64,000 nt of DNA, from NCBI GenBank assembly GCA_003024175.1, contig MDYQ01000115.1, positions 44,095-108,094 on the forward strand. Direction: 5' to 3'. This stretch comes from Planoprotostelium fungivorum (lineage: Eukaryota > Evosea > Variosea > Cavosteliida > Cavosteliaceae). This document shows, piece by piece, positions 34,601 through 45,557 of this stretch. The number at the start of each line of letters is the position of its first letter. Position 1 is the stretch's first letter. A program made the translations under genes and the position numbers. The notes below the pieces were generated by a model, which was not told the origin of the DNA, did not search any database, and worked only from the letters and a program-made list of their open reading frames with translations.

Positions 34601-37600
34601 CTCCATCTACAAAGAGGTGGTTATGACGTCATATCACGTCGCGTGACGTCACCTTTCGGATCTGTTCTGCGGAACGCTCCGAGTCTTCCAGTCTCAATTT
34701 CTGCTCCTGGCTCCACGTCTCCTCTGTCTGTCTCTTCGTCTCTTCAGCTTCTTCTTCTCTTCTCTTCTTCTCTTCTTCCTTCTCTCCTTCTTCTCTCTTT
34801 CTCTGTTCCAGGTCATTTTGAATCCGTTGTAGAGCGATGGCGAGAGATGCACTCTTCTCGTTCAATTCCTGGTAGAGTCAACGCGTTGTAGATGGAGTAT
34901 TCTTCTTACGTGAAGTCTTCTCTCGTCGTCGTTCAATCGATCTACAACTCTCTTGGCACTCTCTCCCCTCTTCTCTTCCACGAAATTTTCCAGGCTTTCC
35001 ATACTCTTTCTGACGTTGTCCACGTCTCGTTGTAGACTCTCGATCTTCTTCACCGATCGATCCCTCTCTTCACAAACGCGTAACAGCTGCGAAAATTTGG
35101 TGTGGAATCGAGTGAAAACTGGTACGTCACCTCGGTTTGTAGTTGATCGAGTCTCTCTCTCTGTTCTCTTTCAACTTGAAGTTTGGACTCTTCAACTTGA
35201 GATTTTCCGGATTCTTGGGCCTCTCGTACGGCGATCTCCATCTACAACGAGTCAAAATCGATTAAGGCGAGTTGTAGATGGACTCTCACCTCGGCACGTA
35301 GAGCGGCCAGTGCATCTTCGTGACTTTTCATCGACTTCTCCTGCAGAGCTGACTTGACCGTTTCAATTTCCTTCTCGTAAAACAGAGCTTGCTGTGCGAT
35401 CTCCTCCCTCACCAACACGAGGCTGTCGAGTGCCTATAGACATTTCAGTGAAATTATCATCGATGTCGTCTCACTTCTTGTCTCGCTCTGTCTGCGTTTG
35501 AAATCTCCACCTCAGCTTTGTGTTTCAATTCGACGTACTTCTCCTCGAATTTTCTTCTGACAGTTTCTTCCGTTTTCATGCGGAGACGGAGCCTGTGACA
35601 TCATCAGACTACATCGTTGTAGATGGACGACTCACTCTTCCATATCTCTCTCGTGCTCGGAATCGACTGAAATGATGTCTTTCAATTTGTTTTCTGTTTC
35701 ACCCGTGATGGTCATGGATAGCACGGCGAGAGACTGAAATCCTATGAGACGATCCATCTACAACGATGTAGATCACCAGATAGAGCGTCGAAACAGAAAC
35801 GGCCTCCCCTTCTTCTTCCCCGGAATTTTCCAGGCTCTTTCCGTTCTTGAGCACGGATAATATTTTTCCTGCCACACACTGCTCCATGTCCTTCCCGCTC
35901 TGTACTTCCTCGTACATACCTTCTATCGTCTTCTTTGAATTTTCCAAGATCTTTCTCTCCATCTCCCCAAATTTCTCCGACTTTTCGTTCTGACGTACGG
36001 CCGCGCTCAGCTGTCCCCACATGCGTTGTAGATCGATTTGATTCGATTTCCCTGGCGTTCCCTTGCCATAGCGGCTGACAGCGTCCATCAATTTTTGATT
36101 CTCCCTCGCAGTTCGTCTCAAATGTTGCTTCAGATCGTCTTGTTCGGTGAGTCCCAATTGTGTGTCACACAAGTCCTCGTTCAGCGTGTGGACCTGTGCT
36201 TCTAACATCTGCTTCTCCACCGTGATCTTCTCGATCTACAACGAGTCAACGGCAGTCAAATTCGATCTTCACCTTCTTCTTCATCTTCTCTTCCTGCTGT
36301 TGAGATTGCAAGAGATTGTATTTCAGATCCTCTAATTCCTCATCCCTGGCCATCTACAACGGTCGATACGTAATCCGAAATCTCGTCTCACCTGCAGGGG
36401 TGTCCGCATCTTTTGAGACCGGCCGATAGTAGATTGATTATTGCTCTCGATTTGGCTCATGAGGTTCACGTTGACGGTGAGTGCTTCCTCTAATTGCGAA
36501 TTCAAAAACATCGTACGCGACTTCAATTTCGTCATCTTGTTCTCTGCCTTCTCTCGTGAGTCTTCCATCTACAGCGTTGTAGATCGTTCGATTTTCCCCA
36601 CCTTATCGTACATCTGTCTCAGCTCGTTGTAGTCTCCCTCTCTCTGCCTCACGGCGTGGATCTCTGCCTTCAGCTCTTCGTTCTGCTCCAAGAGAACCCT
36701 TCCTATCTCTGCTGCCATCATGGCCTGAGCTTCCCTCTCTTCTAAAGCTCTGGTGAGGGCGTCTAATTCTTCCTTCTTGTCGTCTTTCATCAAGCTCTTT
36801 GCAGACAGAGACCGTGTCAGTGTGGGCTTCTCGGGTGACTTTAAGAGGTCGGGTGTGGCTGTCCTCGACGGGAAGCCTATCCATGTCACGATCCGTCATC
36901 GACATCATCATGATCGTGTTGTAGACATGGATGATGATGGGATGATGATGATGAGATGTGGGACTCACTGAGACTGTTTAGACGTTGTCTGAGGTCTTCG
37001 ATCTCGGCTTGAGGTGCCAGCGTTGCCAGTTGAGATTGTCTCTTCTTCGCATCTTCCTTCTGCTTCATGGAAGCCTTCAGACTGTCCTGCCATTCTGCGA
37101 AGAAAGGTGATGTTAGACGCGTCTTCCTCCTCTCTCGCGTGGAGCCCAGATTGATCGGCTCGGCTTGATTTCTATATTCTAAACTCTCCTGGGTTGGTGA
37201 TGAGAAGAGATGAGAGGTGGTGAGATCATCCGATGGATGATTCCGTGTTCGATGAGAGTACTCACCACTGAAGATAGATCGGGTATGTCTTTGAGAGCGA
37301 TAGAATCTTCCAACCATCTTCGATTCTGGGGATCGTACAGGCCAACAGTTCCAATGAGTGGTAATTTATACATCTTTTGAATGCAGACTACTGCTTGTGT
37401 GACGTTCACATTGTTATCCAAGCAGACAACTTTGAATTCAAAAGGAAATTGTGTTGTGATGACAACTGAAGAAGAGTGATTCAGTATGTTCATTCGACGA
37501 GGACATTGTTAAGAAATGAGTGATCTCAGAATCGTGACGATGATATATGCACCTTTGCCTTCTGGATCATTGGGGTCAACCGTAGTCGTTGGAGGAAAAA

Positions 37601-37889
37601 CTATCTTCAAGTACAGTGAATTCTTCTTTGATGGTGAGGGAGGAGCCGAGGTCGCTGGAGATGACAAAATCCTATCCCTTCTGGTGGGGGACAACAGCGG
37701 CCCTGTATCCTCTATGATCGGCGTGGAAGTGTAACCAGTGCTATTTGGTCTCCTGAGAGATGGATTGCGTCGAATCATACTTGTCCTCCTACTCCTCTCT
37801 TTGGCATCGTAAGGTTGGGGAGAATCTCCACAGCTCTCCAATACATCTCTCTCTACTCGTTGAATCAGGGGAGATGATGGCTCATTCAT
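31700..37889 (-). CDS. Long coiled-coil protein with N-terminal F0/FERM-like module and C-terminal fimbrin 4xCH core
   Basis: The start at 37889 gives MNEPSSPLIQRVERDV. A Ser/Pro/Arg-rich segment follows, then a ubiquitin-like module (SLYLKIVFPPTTTVDPNDPE to KVVCLDNNVNVTQAVVCIQK and VGLYDPQNRRWLEDSIALKD) similar to talin/kindlin F0 domains. Roughly 1,000 residues of coiled coil span about 33900-37300. The C-terminus is fimbrin/plastin: LLSSLINVAAPGTIDGRVV, LPEDILMRWVNFHLRRSDPS, then DGLVLLKVMDSIVPNKVNWN with QKIENCNYVVSMAQ, and finally LDLIDCIRPGRVNYGLV with NAQYAISLARGLG. Fimbrins bundle actin filaments. The frame is continuous from coiled coil to CH1 (EDLQRERRL joined to TRQSIPGHALLFAPGKLDEN), so this is one gene. 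No EF hands are seen; the coiled coil takes their place. It is convergent with FKBP15 (86 bp) and divergent from NME7. Confidence 0.85.
33488..33556. repeat. GATGAT-rich intron tract
   Basis: An intron of the 4xCH gene made largely of GAT/ATGATC units with inverted pieces (CATGATGATGATGATCGATC). Similar GAT/ATC-rich introns occur at about 36895-36960, 32295-32350 and 43020-43190. Confidence 0.7.
35242..35289 (-). repeat. Example intron with complementary ends
   Basis: This 48-nt intron in the coiled-coil/CH gene has CCATCTACAAC ten bases from its 5' end. It ends TGACTCGTTGTAG, continuing into the exon as ATGG. The 11-nt arms CCATCTACAAC and GTTGTAGATGG are perfectly complementary, so the two splice sites could be brought together by a hairpin. 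Confidence 0.75.
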
Positions 37890-38000
37890 CTGTCCTCCTG
37901 ATGATCTGCGGAAGCAGAGAGGGTGACACGGGTGACACCGAATTTTCCGATTTAAGGTTATATTTAGACTTACAACGAGCACAGCCACACCATCGTCGTC
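37890..38000. promoter_or_regulatory. 111-bp divergent promoter region (coiled-coil/CH gene and NME7)
   Basis: The start codons of the two genes face away from each other with 111 bp between. An AT-rich stretch (AAGGTTATATTTAGAC) lies at about 37956-37971. No known factor site was recognised. Confidence 0.4.
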
Positions 38001-39639
38001 ATGTCTAAGGTAAAGAGGTTCTACGGTGCGTGCTGCGACCATCTAACGTGATGCAGGTGGATTTCTCAGCGAGTAAGAACGATCGACTCTGCTTCAATGC
38101 GGAATATTACGACCATCTAGCTGATCTCACGAGGAAGTATCAACTCTTTTTCTATCCCATAGACAATTCCATCGAGTTGGTGAGTTGCATCGTGCATCAT
38201 CACAACACTCACGACGCCTTCAGTTCGATATTCGTCTGAAGAAACCATTCATGAAGAGAATAGTCTATCCATCGATCCGTTTAGAAGATCTGTATGTTGG
38301 CTCAGTCGTCAACGTCAGTGGAAGGCAATTGGAGATATCAGACACTGGAGACCACAACACGAAACAGAAATTGGAAGGATCGAGAGAGCAGTGAGCCGTG
38401 ATTGTCGATGATGAACGTCATGTCGAACGTGTACAGAACTCTGGCCTTGATCAAGCCTGATGCATTCGAACACGCAGGAAAGATCGTCGATGCGATCTAC
38501 CGTGATGGTTTTCGCATCTTCAAGATGAAGAAGATCAAGTTGACTCGCAGCGAATTGGAAGAATGGGCATCTGTGTGCCGAAGACCATCAAGGTTAGAGG
38601 ATCAATCATCATCATCATCGAAACCGTCACATCATCACTGTCGTGATTTTCACCACCGCTCGCGCCTTCCCTTCGTCATAGATCTCTAACGTGACTCTAG
38701 TGAATTTTCTGACGTGATGATCGTCATCGTGCTGTCGGCTGTTTCTTGTGTCCAAAAGTGGCTGGACTTGGTAGGTCCAGACCACCCCAGTGAGGCTAGA
38801 AAAACAAATATCGATTCCCTGCGCGCATTATACGGTCGAGATCCTAACCGTAACGCTGTCTACGGCTCACAGACGCCACAAGACGCCAAGCAGGTGACCG
38901 ACGCGAAGACAGCACACTCATCATCCACCTCTCCATCGCCCGTGTGTGGTCACGCGACGATCTGACACACCACAGGAAGTGGATTTCTTTTTTGGACAGA
39001 GATCGTTCCCCCCAACTGCTGTCTTCAATGAAGTCACGTGCGGAGTCATCAAACCACACGCGGTGCTCTCGGGTGCGTGACTTCATACTGGATAATTGAT
39101 TTTCATCTGGATTTCATTCACTTCTTCCTACCACGTCAAATTTGCTTCCTAATAATCGCTCCTTACAGGTAAGGCTGGACAAATCATGCAGGCCATACTG
39201 GATGCAGGCTGGGAGATCACAGCCGTCGAGTCTATCAAGCTAGAACACGAGAATACTGCAGAGTTTTACGAGGTGTATAAGGGCGTAGTGAACGAATACA
39301 TGGTGAGTACGCTTCATTACACACCAATTGATCCCCGGCAGGACATGGTGGATGAGCTGTCGTCAGGACCTTCAGTGGTCATGGAAATCAGAAGGAGAGG
39401 AACGCCTAACCTAGTGCAAGCCTTCCGAGAGCTGTGCGGACCGCAAGATCCGAACGTGGGGAAGATATTGAGAAGCTCAACCCTACGAGCTGTCTACGGA
39501 GAGGACAGGGTGATAATCCTCCGTCGGGCGTATTCACACAGATTGAACCGCTTCACAGATTAAGAACGCCATTCACTGCACGGATTTAGAGGGGGACGCG
39601 ATATCAGAGGTGGAATACTTCTTTAAGATACTCCAGTAG
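38001..39639 (+). CDS. NME7: NME7, DM10 domain plus two nucleoside diphosphate kinase domains
   Basis: The start MSKVKRFYG is followed across an intron by a DM10 domain: RLCFNAEYYDHLADLTRKYQ, IDNSIELFDIRLKKPFMKRI and EDLYVGSVVNVSGRQLEISD. The first NDPK domain begins RTLALIKPDAFEHAGKIVDA and includes a divergent middle. The second is more complete: GVIKPHAVLSGKAGQIMQAI, EFYEVYKGVVNEY, STLRAVYGED and NAIHCTDLEGDAISEVEYFF. In the second domain the catalytic-histidine region NAIHCTD is intact. NME7 associates with gamma-tubulin complexes and ciliary doublet microtubules in animals, and in the first domain the enzyme is often inactive. The stop is TAG at 39637-39639. Long introns (about 38590-38750, 39077-39170) interrupt it. 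Confidence 0.9.
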
Positions 39640-39764
39640 CTGGAAGCGTGTGAGATAAAGAGCAATCTGCGCGCCAAATGTTGTCGTCAACAAGAGTCTC
39701 TGTCTGAAATCATCTCGTGCTGATAACTGGACGATATTTCACGGAGACCCACACGATACGCAGG

Positions 39765-40429
39765 CAAGGTTGTTGTAGCTAAGGAAGAAATATCTCGTCG
39801 CTAAGTGAAGTCAATGGCCATCTCTATAGCGGCAGCAGTCGTTGGGACGACTTTAAAACTCAGCGAGAACTTGGGTTTATTCAGAGGATTTGTTCCTTCC
39901 GAAGAGTGTCTCGGTTGCCGCGAAGCCAACAGCAACGAGAAGAAGAGGACAGAGGACTCTCGAAGGGGAGAAGGCAGGAATCTTGTCTGTTAGAGGTCAA
40001 GTGTGGAATAGCAGAGACAGAGAGACCACCTGATGTGGCTGTGGCCACGCAGGATAGAACACTGGACATCGACTATCTAATTCAGAAATTCATGAGCTAT
40101 CCAATAGAGAGGCCCGATGTGTTGCCAGTCGCTCGGAAGCCCACTATCATCTCAGATGAGACGACCTTCACCTCTACCTCTGTGGCTTCAACATCCTACC
40201 GTTCTATCTCGAGGGAACAAAAGGTTTTGAAACCAGTGGATACCATCGTGGATGCGGGAGGGGAAACAAGAACCAGTCGCTGGATGCATAACTTTCAGGC
40301 CCTCAAAGTCTTTAAAGAGATACACAACCACACCAACGTCACGAGGACCAAGCCCGAATACAAGACTCTTGGCAATTGGGTCCACGAGCAGAGGCGAAAG
40401 AGGAGGAACGGCCAACTATCGGATGCTCA
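39765..40429 (+). repeat. First copy of a 665-bp direct duplication
   Basis: This segment is repeated at 40431-41095 with an offset of exactly 666 bp and apparently no differences. A single N at 40430 separates the copies. The copy truncates a helicase-associated-domain reading frame just before its end. An assembly join error is the simplest explanation. Confidence 0.9.
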
Positions 40430-40430
40430 N

Positions 40431-41095
40431 CAAGGTTGTTGTAGCTAAGGAAGAAATATCTCGTCGCTAAGTGAAGTCAATGGCCATCTCTATAGCGGCA
40501 GCAGTCGTTGGGACGACTTTAAAACTCAGCGAGAACTTGGGTTTATTCAGAGGATTTGTTCCTTCCGAAGAGTGTCTCGGTTGCCGCGAAGCCAACAGCA
40601 ACGAGAAGAAGAGGACAGAGGACTCTCGAAGGGGAGAAGGCAGGAATCTTGTCTGTTAGAGGTCAAGTGTGGAATAGCAGAGACAGAGAGACCACCTGAT
40701 GTGGCTGTGGCCACGCAGGATAGAACACTGGACATCGACTATCTAATTCAGAAATTCATGAGCTATCCAATAGAGAGGCCCGATGTGTTGCCAGTCGCTC
40801 GGAAGCCCACTATCATCTCAGATGAGACGACCTTCACCTCTACCTCTGTGGCTTCAACATCCTACCGTTCTATCTCGAGGGAACAAAAGGTTTTGAAACC
40901 AGTGGATACCATCGTGGATGCGGGAGGGGAAACAAGAACCAGTCGCTGGATGCATAACTTTCAGGCCCTCAAAGTCTTTAAAGAGATACACAACCACACC
41001 AACGTCACGAGGACCAAGCCCGAATACAAGACTCTTGGCAATTGGGTCCACGAGCAGAGGCGAAAGAGGAGGAACGGCCAACTATCGGATGCTCA
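40431..41095 (+). repeat. Second copy of the 665-bp direct duplication
   Basis: The second copy continues into unique sequence (GATCACTCTC...) that completes the open frame to its stop at 41153. This copy therefore carries the true 3' end of the gene. The first copy carries the true upstream junction with NME7. Confidence 0.9.
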
Positions 41096-41153
41096 GATCA
41101 CTCTCTTGGAATCTCTTCAATTCGACTGGGTCAAGAGGACCAACGCACACTGA
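40572..41153 (+). CDS. Protein with one helicase-associated (HA) domain
   Basis: A 193-residue frame, probably the C-terminal exon of a slightly longer gene. An N-terminal basic Gln/Glu/Arg-rich part and a central Ser/Thr region are followed at about residues 125-190 by SRWMHNFQALKVFKEIHNHT, LGNWVHEQRRKRRNGQLSDA and LLESLQFDWVKR. This fits the HA domain pattern: W, then F..LK.FK..H, then LG.WV..QR, then G.LS....L..L.F.W. Tandem HA domains are common in algae and bacteria, but a single stand-alone copy is unusual. Function unknown; nucleic-acid binding is presumed from the family name. The duplicated partial copy at 39906-40430 has the same sequence. Confidence 0.65.
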   Translation: MSRLPRSQQQREEEDRGLSKGRRQESCLLEVKCGIAETERPPDVAVATQDRTLDIDYLIQKFMSYPIERPDVLPVARKPTIISDETTFTSTSVASTSYRSISREQKVLKPVDTIVDAGGETRTSRWMHNFQALKVFKEIHNHTNVTRTKPEYKTLGNWVHEQRRKRRNGQLSDAQITLLESLQFDWVKRTNAH

Positions 41154-42086
41154 AGAATGGTGGTTACGCCGGAGCATGAGGTGGTGGACAGCGGCATCCT
41201 CCATCCGCACCCTGGAATCGATGAGTCAAAGGGCACGTCAATAAAGATGAATCGTTCGAACCTTCGTACTTCATTTGATAAAAGGATGGCCCTGGATTTT
41301 GCAGGCCACACATGAGATGTGAATGAGAACAAGGACATCAGAGAGGGAAGGGCCTCTAAATCGGACCTCCTTTCTTTGTAAATACTCTCTGATCTTGTCG
41401 AGATGGACAGGGTTCTTTATGGCGGAGAGAGGTGTGTCTGTGTGTTGCAGATGGAAGATGGAAGACGACTGGGATCCATTTTCTCTGGTGGGCTTTGAAA
41501 CTTTTCGGCCATGGGTGAACATGTTCTATCTACCGTGATACTCCGAAGAGAACATCTTTGTGCCTCTGAAGACGTGAGAGAAAGACTTCTCCGAGTGATA
41601 ATGAGGTCTCAGAATGTGGGATTCTCCCACGATGAGGTGAGGATGGACCTCATTACGTGCAGTCTGTCGTCTGCAGGTGGGTGTTTAATTGGTGTGAAGA
41701 GTTTAATTCTTTACATCGATCAAACAGAAGAAGCTGCTGAAAGAGAACGATTCTCGTTTTATGGAAACAATTTACTCTTCCTTTGGGTTTGTTCCGGCCC
41801 AATTCAATTTCATTCATCTTCACGACGATCACACACCACAAGGGTTCGTTATATAATAACGTGATGTCCACACCTGCTTTGATTGTATCATTAGATATAT
41901 AATGTGAGGACTCTAATGGTGGACTATTGAATCGAAGATTGACGTCCGCGGGATGCCTCTATCGATGTCTCTGCTTTTCATCGAGTGAAAAGGATCGGTG
42001 TGAGAGCAGGGTTCGGATTCGCAGATGAGGCCGCAATTTGCGAATTTTGACGGCTTACAAAGACATTTTTCCAACTCGACACATAC
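41154..42086. other. Interval with weak gene candidates
   Basis: Besides the tentative spliced gene at 41451-41855, a minus-strand ORF at 41271-41522 (containing NPVHLDKIREYLQRKEVRFR) looks protein-like. The two overlap, so at most one is likely real over the shared part. 41870-42086 shows only AT-rich DNA (TTAGATATATAATG). Confidence 0.3.
41451..41855 (+). CDS. Tentative small spliced gene, unknown function
   Basis: A possible start MEDDWDPFSL is followed, after an uncertain join, by REHLCASEDVRERLLRVIMR and SQNVGFSHDE. A 91-nt intron then leads to KKLLKENDSRFMETIYSSFG, FVPAQFNFIHLHDDHTPQG and a TAA at 41853-41855. The last two exons read smoothly, but the family is not recognised. Confidence 0.35.
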
Positions 42087-44109
42087 ATGGCCAAAGACAT
42101 GCTGGAACCAATTTCCTCTCTGTCTTCTCCTACATTACTACCGTCCATGCTTGAGATGAGCGATAAGAACATCATTCGCAGTGAATCATATTCATACGGG
42201 TCTAGCACGAGCCTCAAATCGATGGCATCAACGGCTTCTACACCAGCACCAAGCATGTTCATGAAATTTTTGAAAGAGAGATACCCCGGGGAGAGCAATG
42301 CTAAGATCTTGATGAAGAATTTTGAGGATGAAGTCAAGGATGTCTTCGAGCAGACGAAGGCCACACGTGGAGGAAAGAATGCATCATACATCAAAGAATT
42401 AGAGAAGGTTGATCCTGAGCTCTTTGGAGTGGCTGTCCGAACGGTCGATGGACACCAGTTCTCATTTGGAGATGACGAAGTACAATTCTCAATGCAATCG
42501 ACATCGAAACCATTGTTGTATACCATGGCTTGTGAAGAGCACGGGCCAGATGAGGTGATCTATCATTTTTCAATCGTCTCCGCTTCATCTCTTCCACCAT
42601 ACTGCATCATTCCCAACGCTCAATGACGATATCAACCTCTCATTGACATCCACCAAGGTCCATCGATGGATCGGATGTGAGCCCTCTGGTGTTCGATTCA
42701 ACGCCTTCACTCTCAACGACTCGAACAAACCTTACAATCCGTTCGTGAACACTGGAGCCATCCTCTTATCCTCTCTCATCGCACGTGATCTGGGCAACGC
42801 AGAGAGGTACGACAAGTGTCTGAAGCACTTTGAGGTGAGGAGAATCGCATGACTGTGACTCACCTGCACAGAGCTTGGCCGGAGGGTCGAAGATTAATTT
42901 CTCGAATACGATATTTCTCTCTGAGAGAGATACGGCCGATCGTAACAAGGCCTTGGCTTATTTCATGGTGAGCGTTGTGATCATGATGTGTTGATGGACG
43001 ATCACGATCATCATGTGCGGACAGTGTCAAGCTCTCTTCTCGATTTACATCATCACGATGAGACCATTCATTTTCGATTGTTTCAATCACCATCTCATGC
43101 TCATCGTATCATCATCATCTCGCACGATCATCACATCAGCACGTGATCACCCTCTGATCATCGATGACAGTCAGAGCACGATGCTTTTCCCAAGGGAACT
43201 CACATCATGGACACTCTGGACTTCTACTTCCAATGTTGCTCCATGGAAGTCAACGTAAGGACCATGTCAAACATCGCCGCAACCATCGCCAACAACGGGG
43301 TCGACACCGTCACGAAGAAGTGAGAACTTTCCACGAAAACTCTTCCTCACTCCCCCCTCAGCCCCGTACTCAGCTACCGTACCATTCATTCCCTCCTCAT
43401 TCTCCTCTTCTCGTGTGGTATGTATGATTATTCTGGACAGTGGGCTTTCGAAGTAGGACTTCCCGCCAAAAGTGGCGTCAGCGGCTGCATCTTCGTTTCG
43501 ATTCCGAACCTCATGGGCTTCTGCATCTACTCCCCTCCACTCGACTTTAGAGGTAACTCGGTCAGAGGATTAGACTTTTGTCGAAGGCTCAACGAGAGGT
43601 TCAATTTCCACCTCTTCTCACAGATCATCGGAGGTCAAGCGATAAGAGAGCCAGGACATATCAATTCCCACCTTCATCTCAGCAGGTGACATCATCGAAT
43701 CGACACGGACCATCATTTCAGATCACACGATGTGATTGAGAGATCTGATGGAAACAGGAAACACGATTCGGACGACGACTATAAGACGATACAAGCCATT
43801 CGGGCCGCTGCAGATGGAAGACTGGTCGATCTGCAACATTGGCTTCTGAATGAGGGAGTCCATCCCGATCGAACCGATTACGACAGCCGCAGCATGTCTC
43901 ATCTGGCCGCTTCGGAGGGTCATCTGGATTGTCTACAGTTCATCATCGAGAGGGGAGGTTACATCAATCTCATCGATCGATGGGGAAACACGCCGACCGA
44001 TGATGCCATTCGGGGGAAGCATGCGGAGGTCATCGAGTGGCTGCATGCGAATGGAGGAGAGGCAAAGTCGGCTCTTAATCGGAGCCAACTCGTGGACAGT
44101 CGTTCGTGA
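42087..44109 (+). CDS. GLS: Glutaminase with C-terminal ankyrin repeats (GLS family)
   Basis: A phosphate-activated-type glutaminase converting glutamine to glutamate and ammonia. The N-terminus has an unstructured Ser-rich leader (a mitochondrial presequence is possible but not obvious), then a helical region (SMFMKFLKERYPGESNAKIL). The catalytic domain follows: VDGHQFSFGDDEVQFSMQST with the Ser-x-x-Lys nucleophile in QSTSKP, EPSGVRFNAFTLND, NPFVNTGAILLSSL, then RTMSNIAATIANNGVDTVTK and YDYSGQWAFEVGLPAKSGVS. The C-terminus carries two ankyrin repeats (RSMSHLAASEGHLDCLQFII and RWGNTPTDDAIRGKHAEVIE). The stop is TGA at 44107-44109. Introns include an unusually long GATC-rich one at about 42969-43190. 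Confidence 0.93.
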
Positions 44110-44675
44110 CTTCGAAACGGTTCTAAGAGAATAAACTCTTCGTGATGATGGAGATCACAAGAGATCGCAGAGGAAAGTCAAAAGATGGCCAATTGTTTCA
44201 CGTGTCAGGCGTTTCCTCATCGAAAGAGAGGATTAATAGGACCATCCTATTAATACAAAGACGTGCGTTGGGTGTGTTACAGCAGTTACCAACAGTAATG
44301 TAACCATGGAGCACCTTTTCCAGCTTCTGACAGGTCATCGCGTGATCCCCGAGGCTATAGAACCATCCCAGGGAGGAGTATACATACAGTATCCCATCAC
44401 TTTAATATAAATAGAGTTCAGCTGGGCTGATAAATCCCACGGGTGACAGAAAAACACTACTGAAGCGTAGTCGTGGGGAAATTCCGACAAAAAATAGACT
44501 CGTGGGCCATCGAATCCACCTATAGTGGCTGACCAACGACCGTTCCAGCCTCCATTCGGTCTCACCTCCATGATTACATCACAAATCTGTCATCTCCTTC
44601 CACAGCACTTAAGTGCGGACGATACAGTCTGGCTGGTGCACATAATCAACCACACCAACAAGAACAAACACGCAG
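44110..44675. other. Intergenic region with a perfect hairpin
   Basis: About 570 bp without a confident gene; short ORFs on both strands lack features. It includes the 9-bp hairpin at 44232-44254. Confidence 0.3.
44232..44254. repeat. Perfect 9-bp hairpin with 5-nt loop
   Basis: ATTAATAGG, loop ACCAT, CCTATTAAT. It lies about 120 bp after the glutaminase stop. It may be a 3' end signal or a regulatory palindrome; function is not known. Confidence 0.7.
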
Positions 44676-45353
44676 ATGCAAGATTCATCCTTTTTCACCG
44701 GTCCTCCACTTCAGCTCGTCATGGAGTGGATCGATGAGCTTTGGGCTCAAGAATGTGCCCCCGTGACCATGTCATCCGACTCACAAGAGGAAAACTATGA
44801 GGCTATCTTGGAGCAGCTCCTACCCTACGAACAGCAACCAGACTTTCAGCTGTTGGAACCTCTCAGGACAAGACAGAGAAAATCATACGAGGGAGAGAGC
44901 CGCTTCCTCACACCGAGACCCGTCATCGCGCTCCATCCGGTGAGCTTCATCGCGTCTCTTCTCATACCTCGCTGACTCTCCTTCAGTCTTCACCTCTCAA
45001 CAATCGTCTGAAACGCTGCACCGTCTCCGTCAGACTCTTAGACATCCACGGCTCACCTCTGCACTGCCACGAGCAGACGCACCTCTATGGCCCATATGGT
45101 AAAGAGGCGCTGCTATCCATTCCTCACGGCCGAACACCTCCCATCTCAGTCAAGATCGGCGGCAAGTGTGACCTGAGAGCTCTGAGACTGGGCTTCACCA
45201 TCGAGTACGAGACGGACGAGGGATACTGTGGACGGACACACTTGACTTCAAACGAAGTTCATCTGGCCAGGAAACAATGTCCGAACAAGAGAGGCACATC
45301 ATCACACGTGTCTCGTGTAAATATGCTGCGCAGAAATATCAAGTGCGAATAAA
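44676..45353 (+). CDS. Unrecognised protein, possible DNA-binding beta fold
   Basis: The start MQDSSFFTGPPLQLVMEWID is followed by an acidic region (QEENYEAILEQLLPYEQQPD). After a short intron near 44939 comes a beta-rich, Cys/His/Arg-rich domain: RCTVSVRLLDIHGSPLHCHE, QTHLYGPYGKEALLSIPHGR and CGRTHLTSNEVHLARKQC, ending NIKCE at TAA 45351-45353. The acidic-then-basic layout suggests a small transcription regulator, but I cannot name the family. Confidence 0.5.
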
Positions 45354-45557
45354 TGTAGATAATGTATCACCTGGGCGTCACTTCTTCGTGTCTGTGTCCA
45401 TTGCATGAGACAACAAAGGAGAAGAATCGAAGATATCTCAGCTACGATGATGCACGATCATCCAGTAGTCAAATGACAAGAGTTTGTAGTTTACATCATC
45501 TCATCCATCACGACACAAGAGACACAATCTATATATATAGTGTTACATCTATTCAAC

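Noticed and set aside
35758-35776. A 19-nt intron (GTGATCTACATCGTTGTAG) in the coiled-coil/CH gene
   Set aside because: A 43-nt intron with the same donor and the acceptor after GATTTCAG also restores the frame and fits the usual intron size. The ultra-short intron is not needed.
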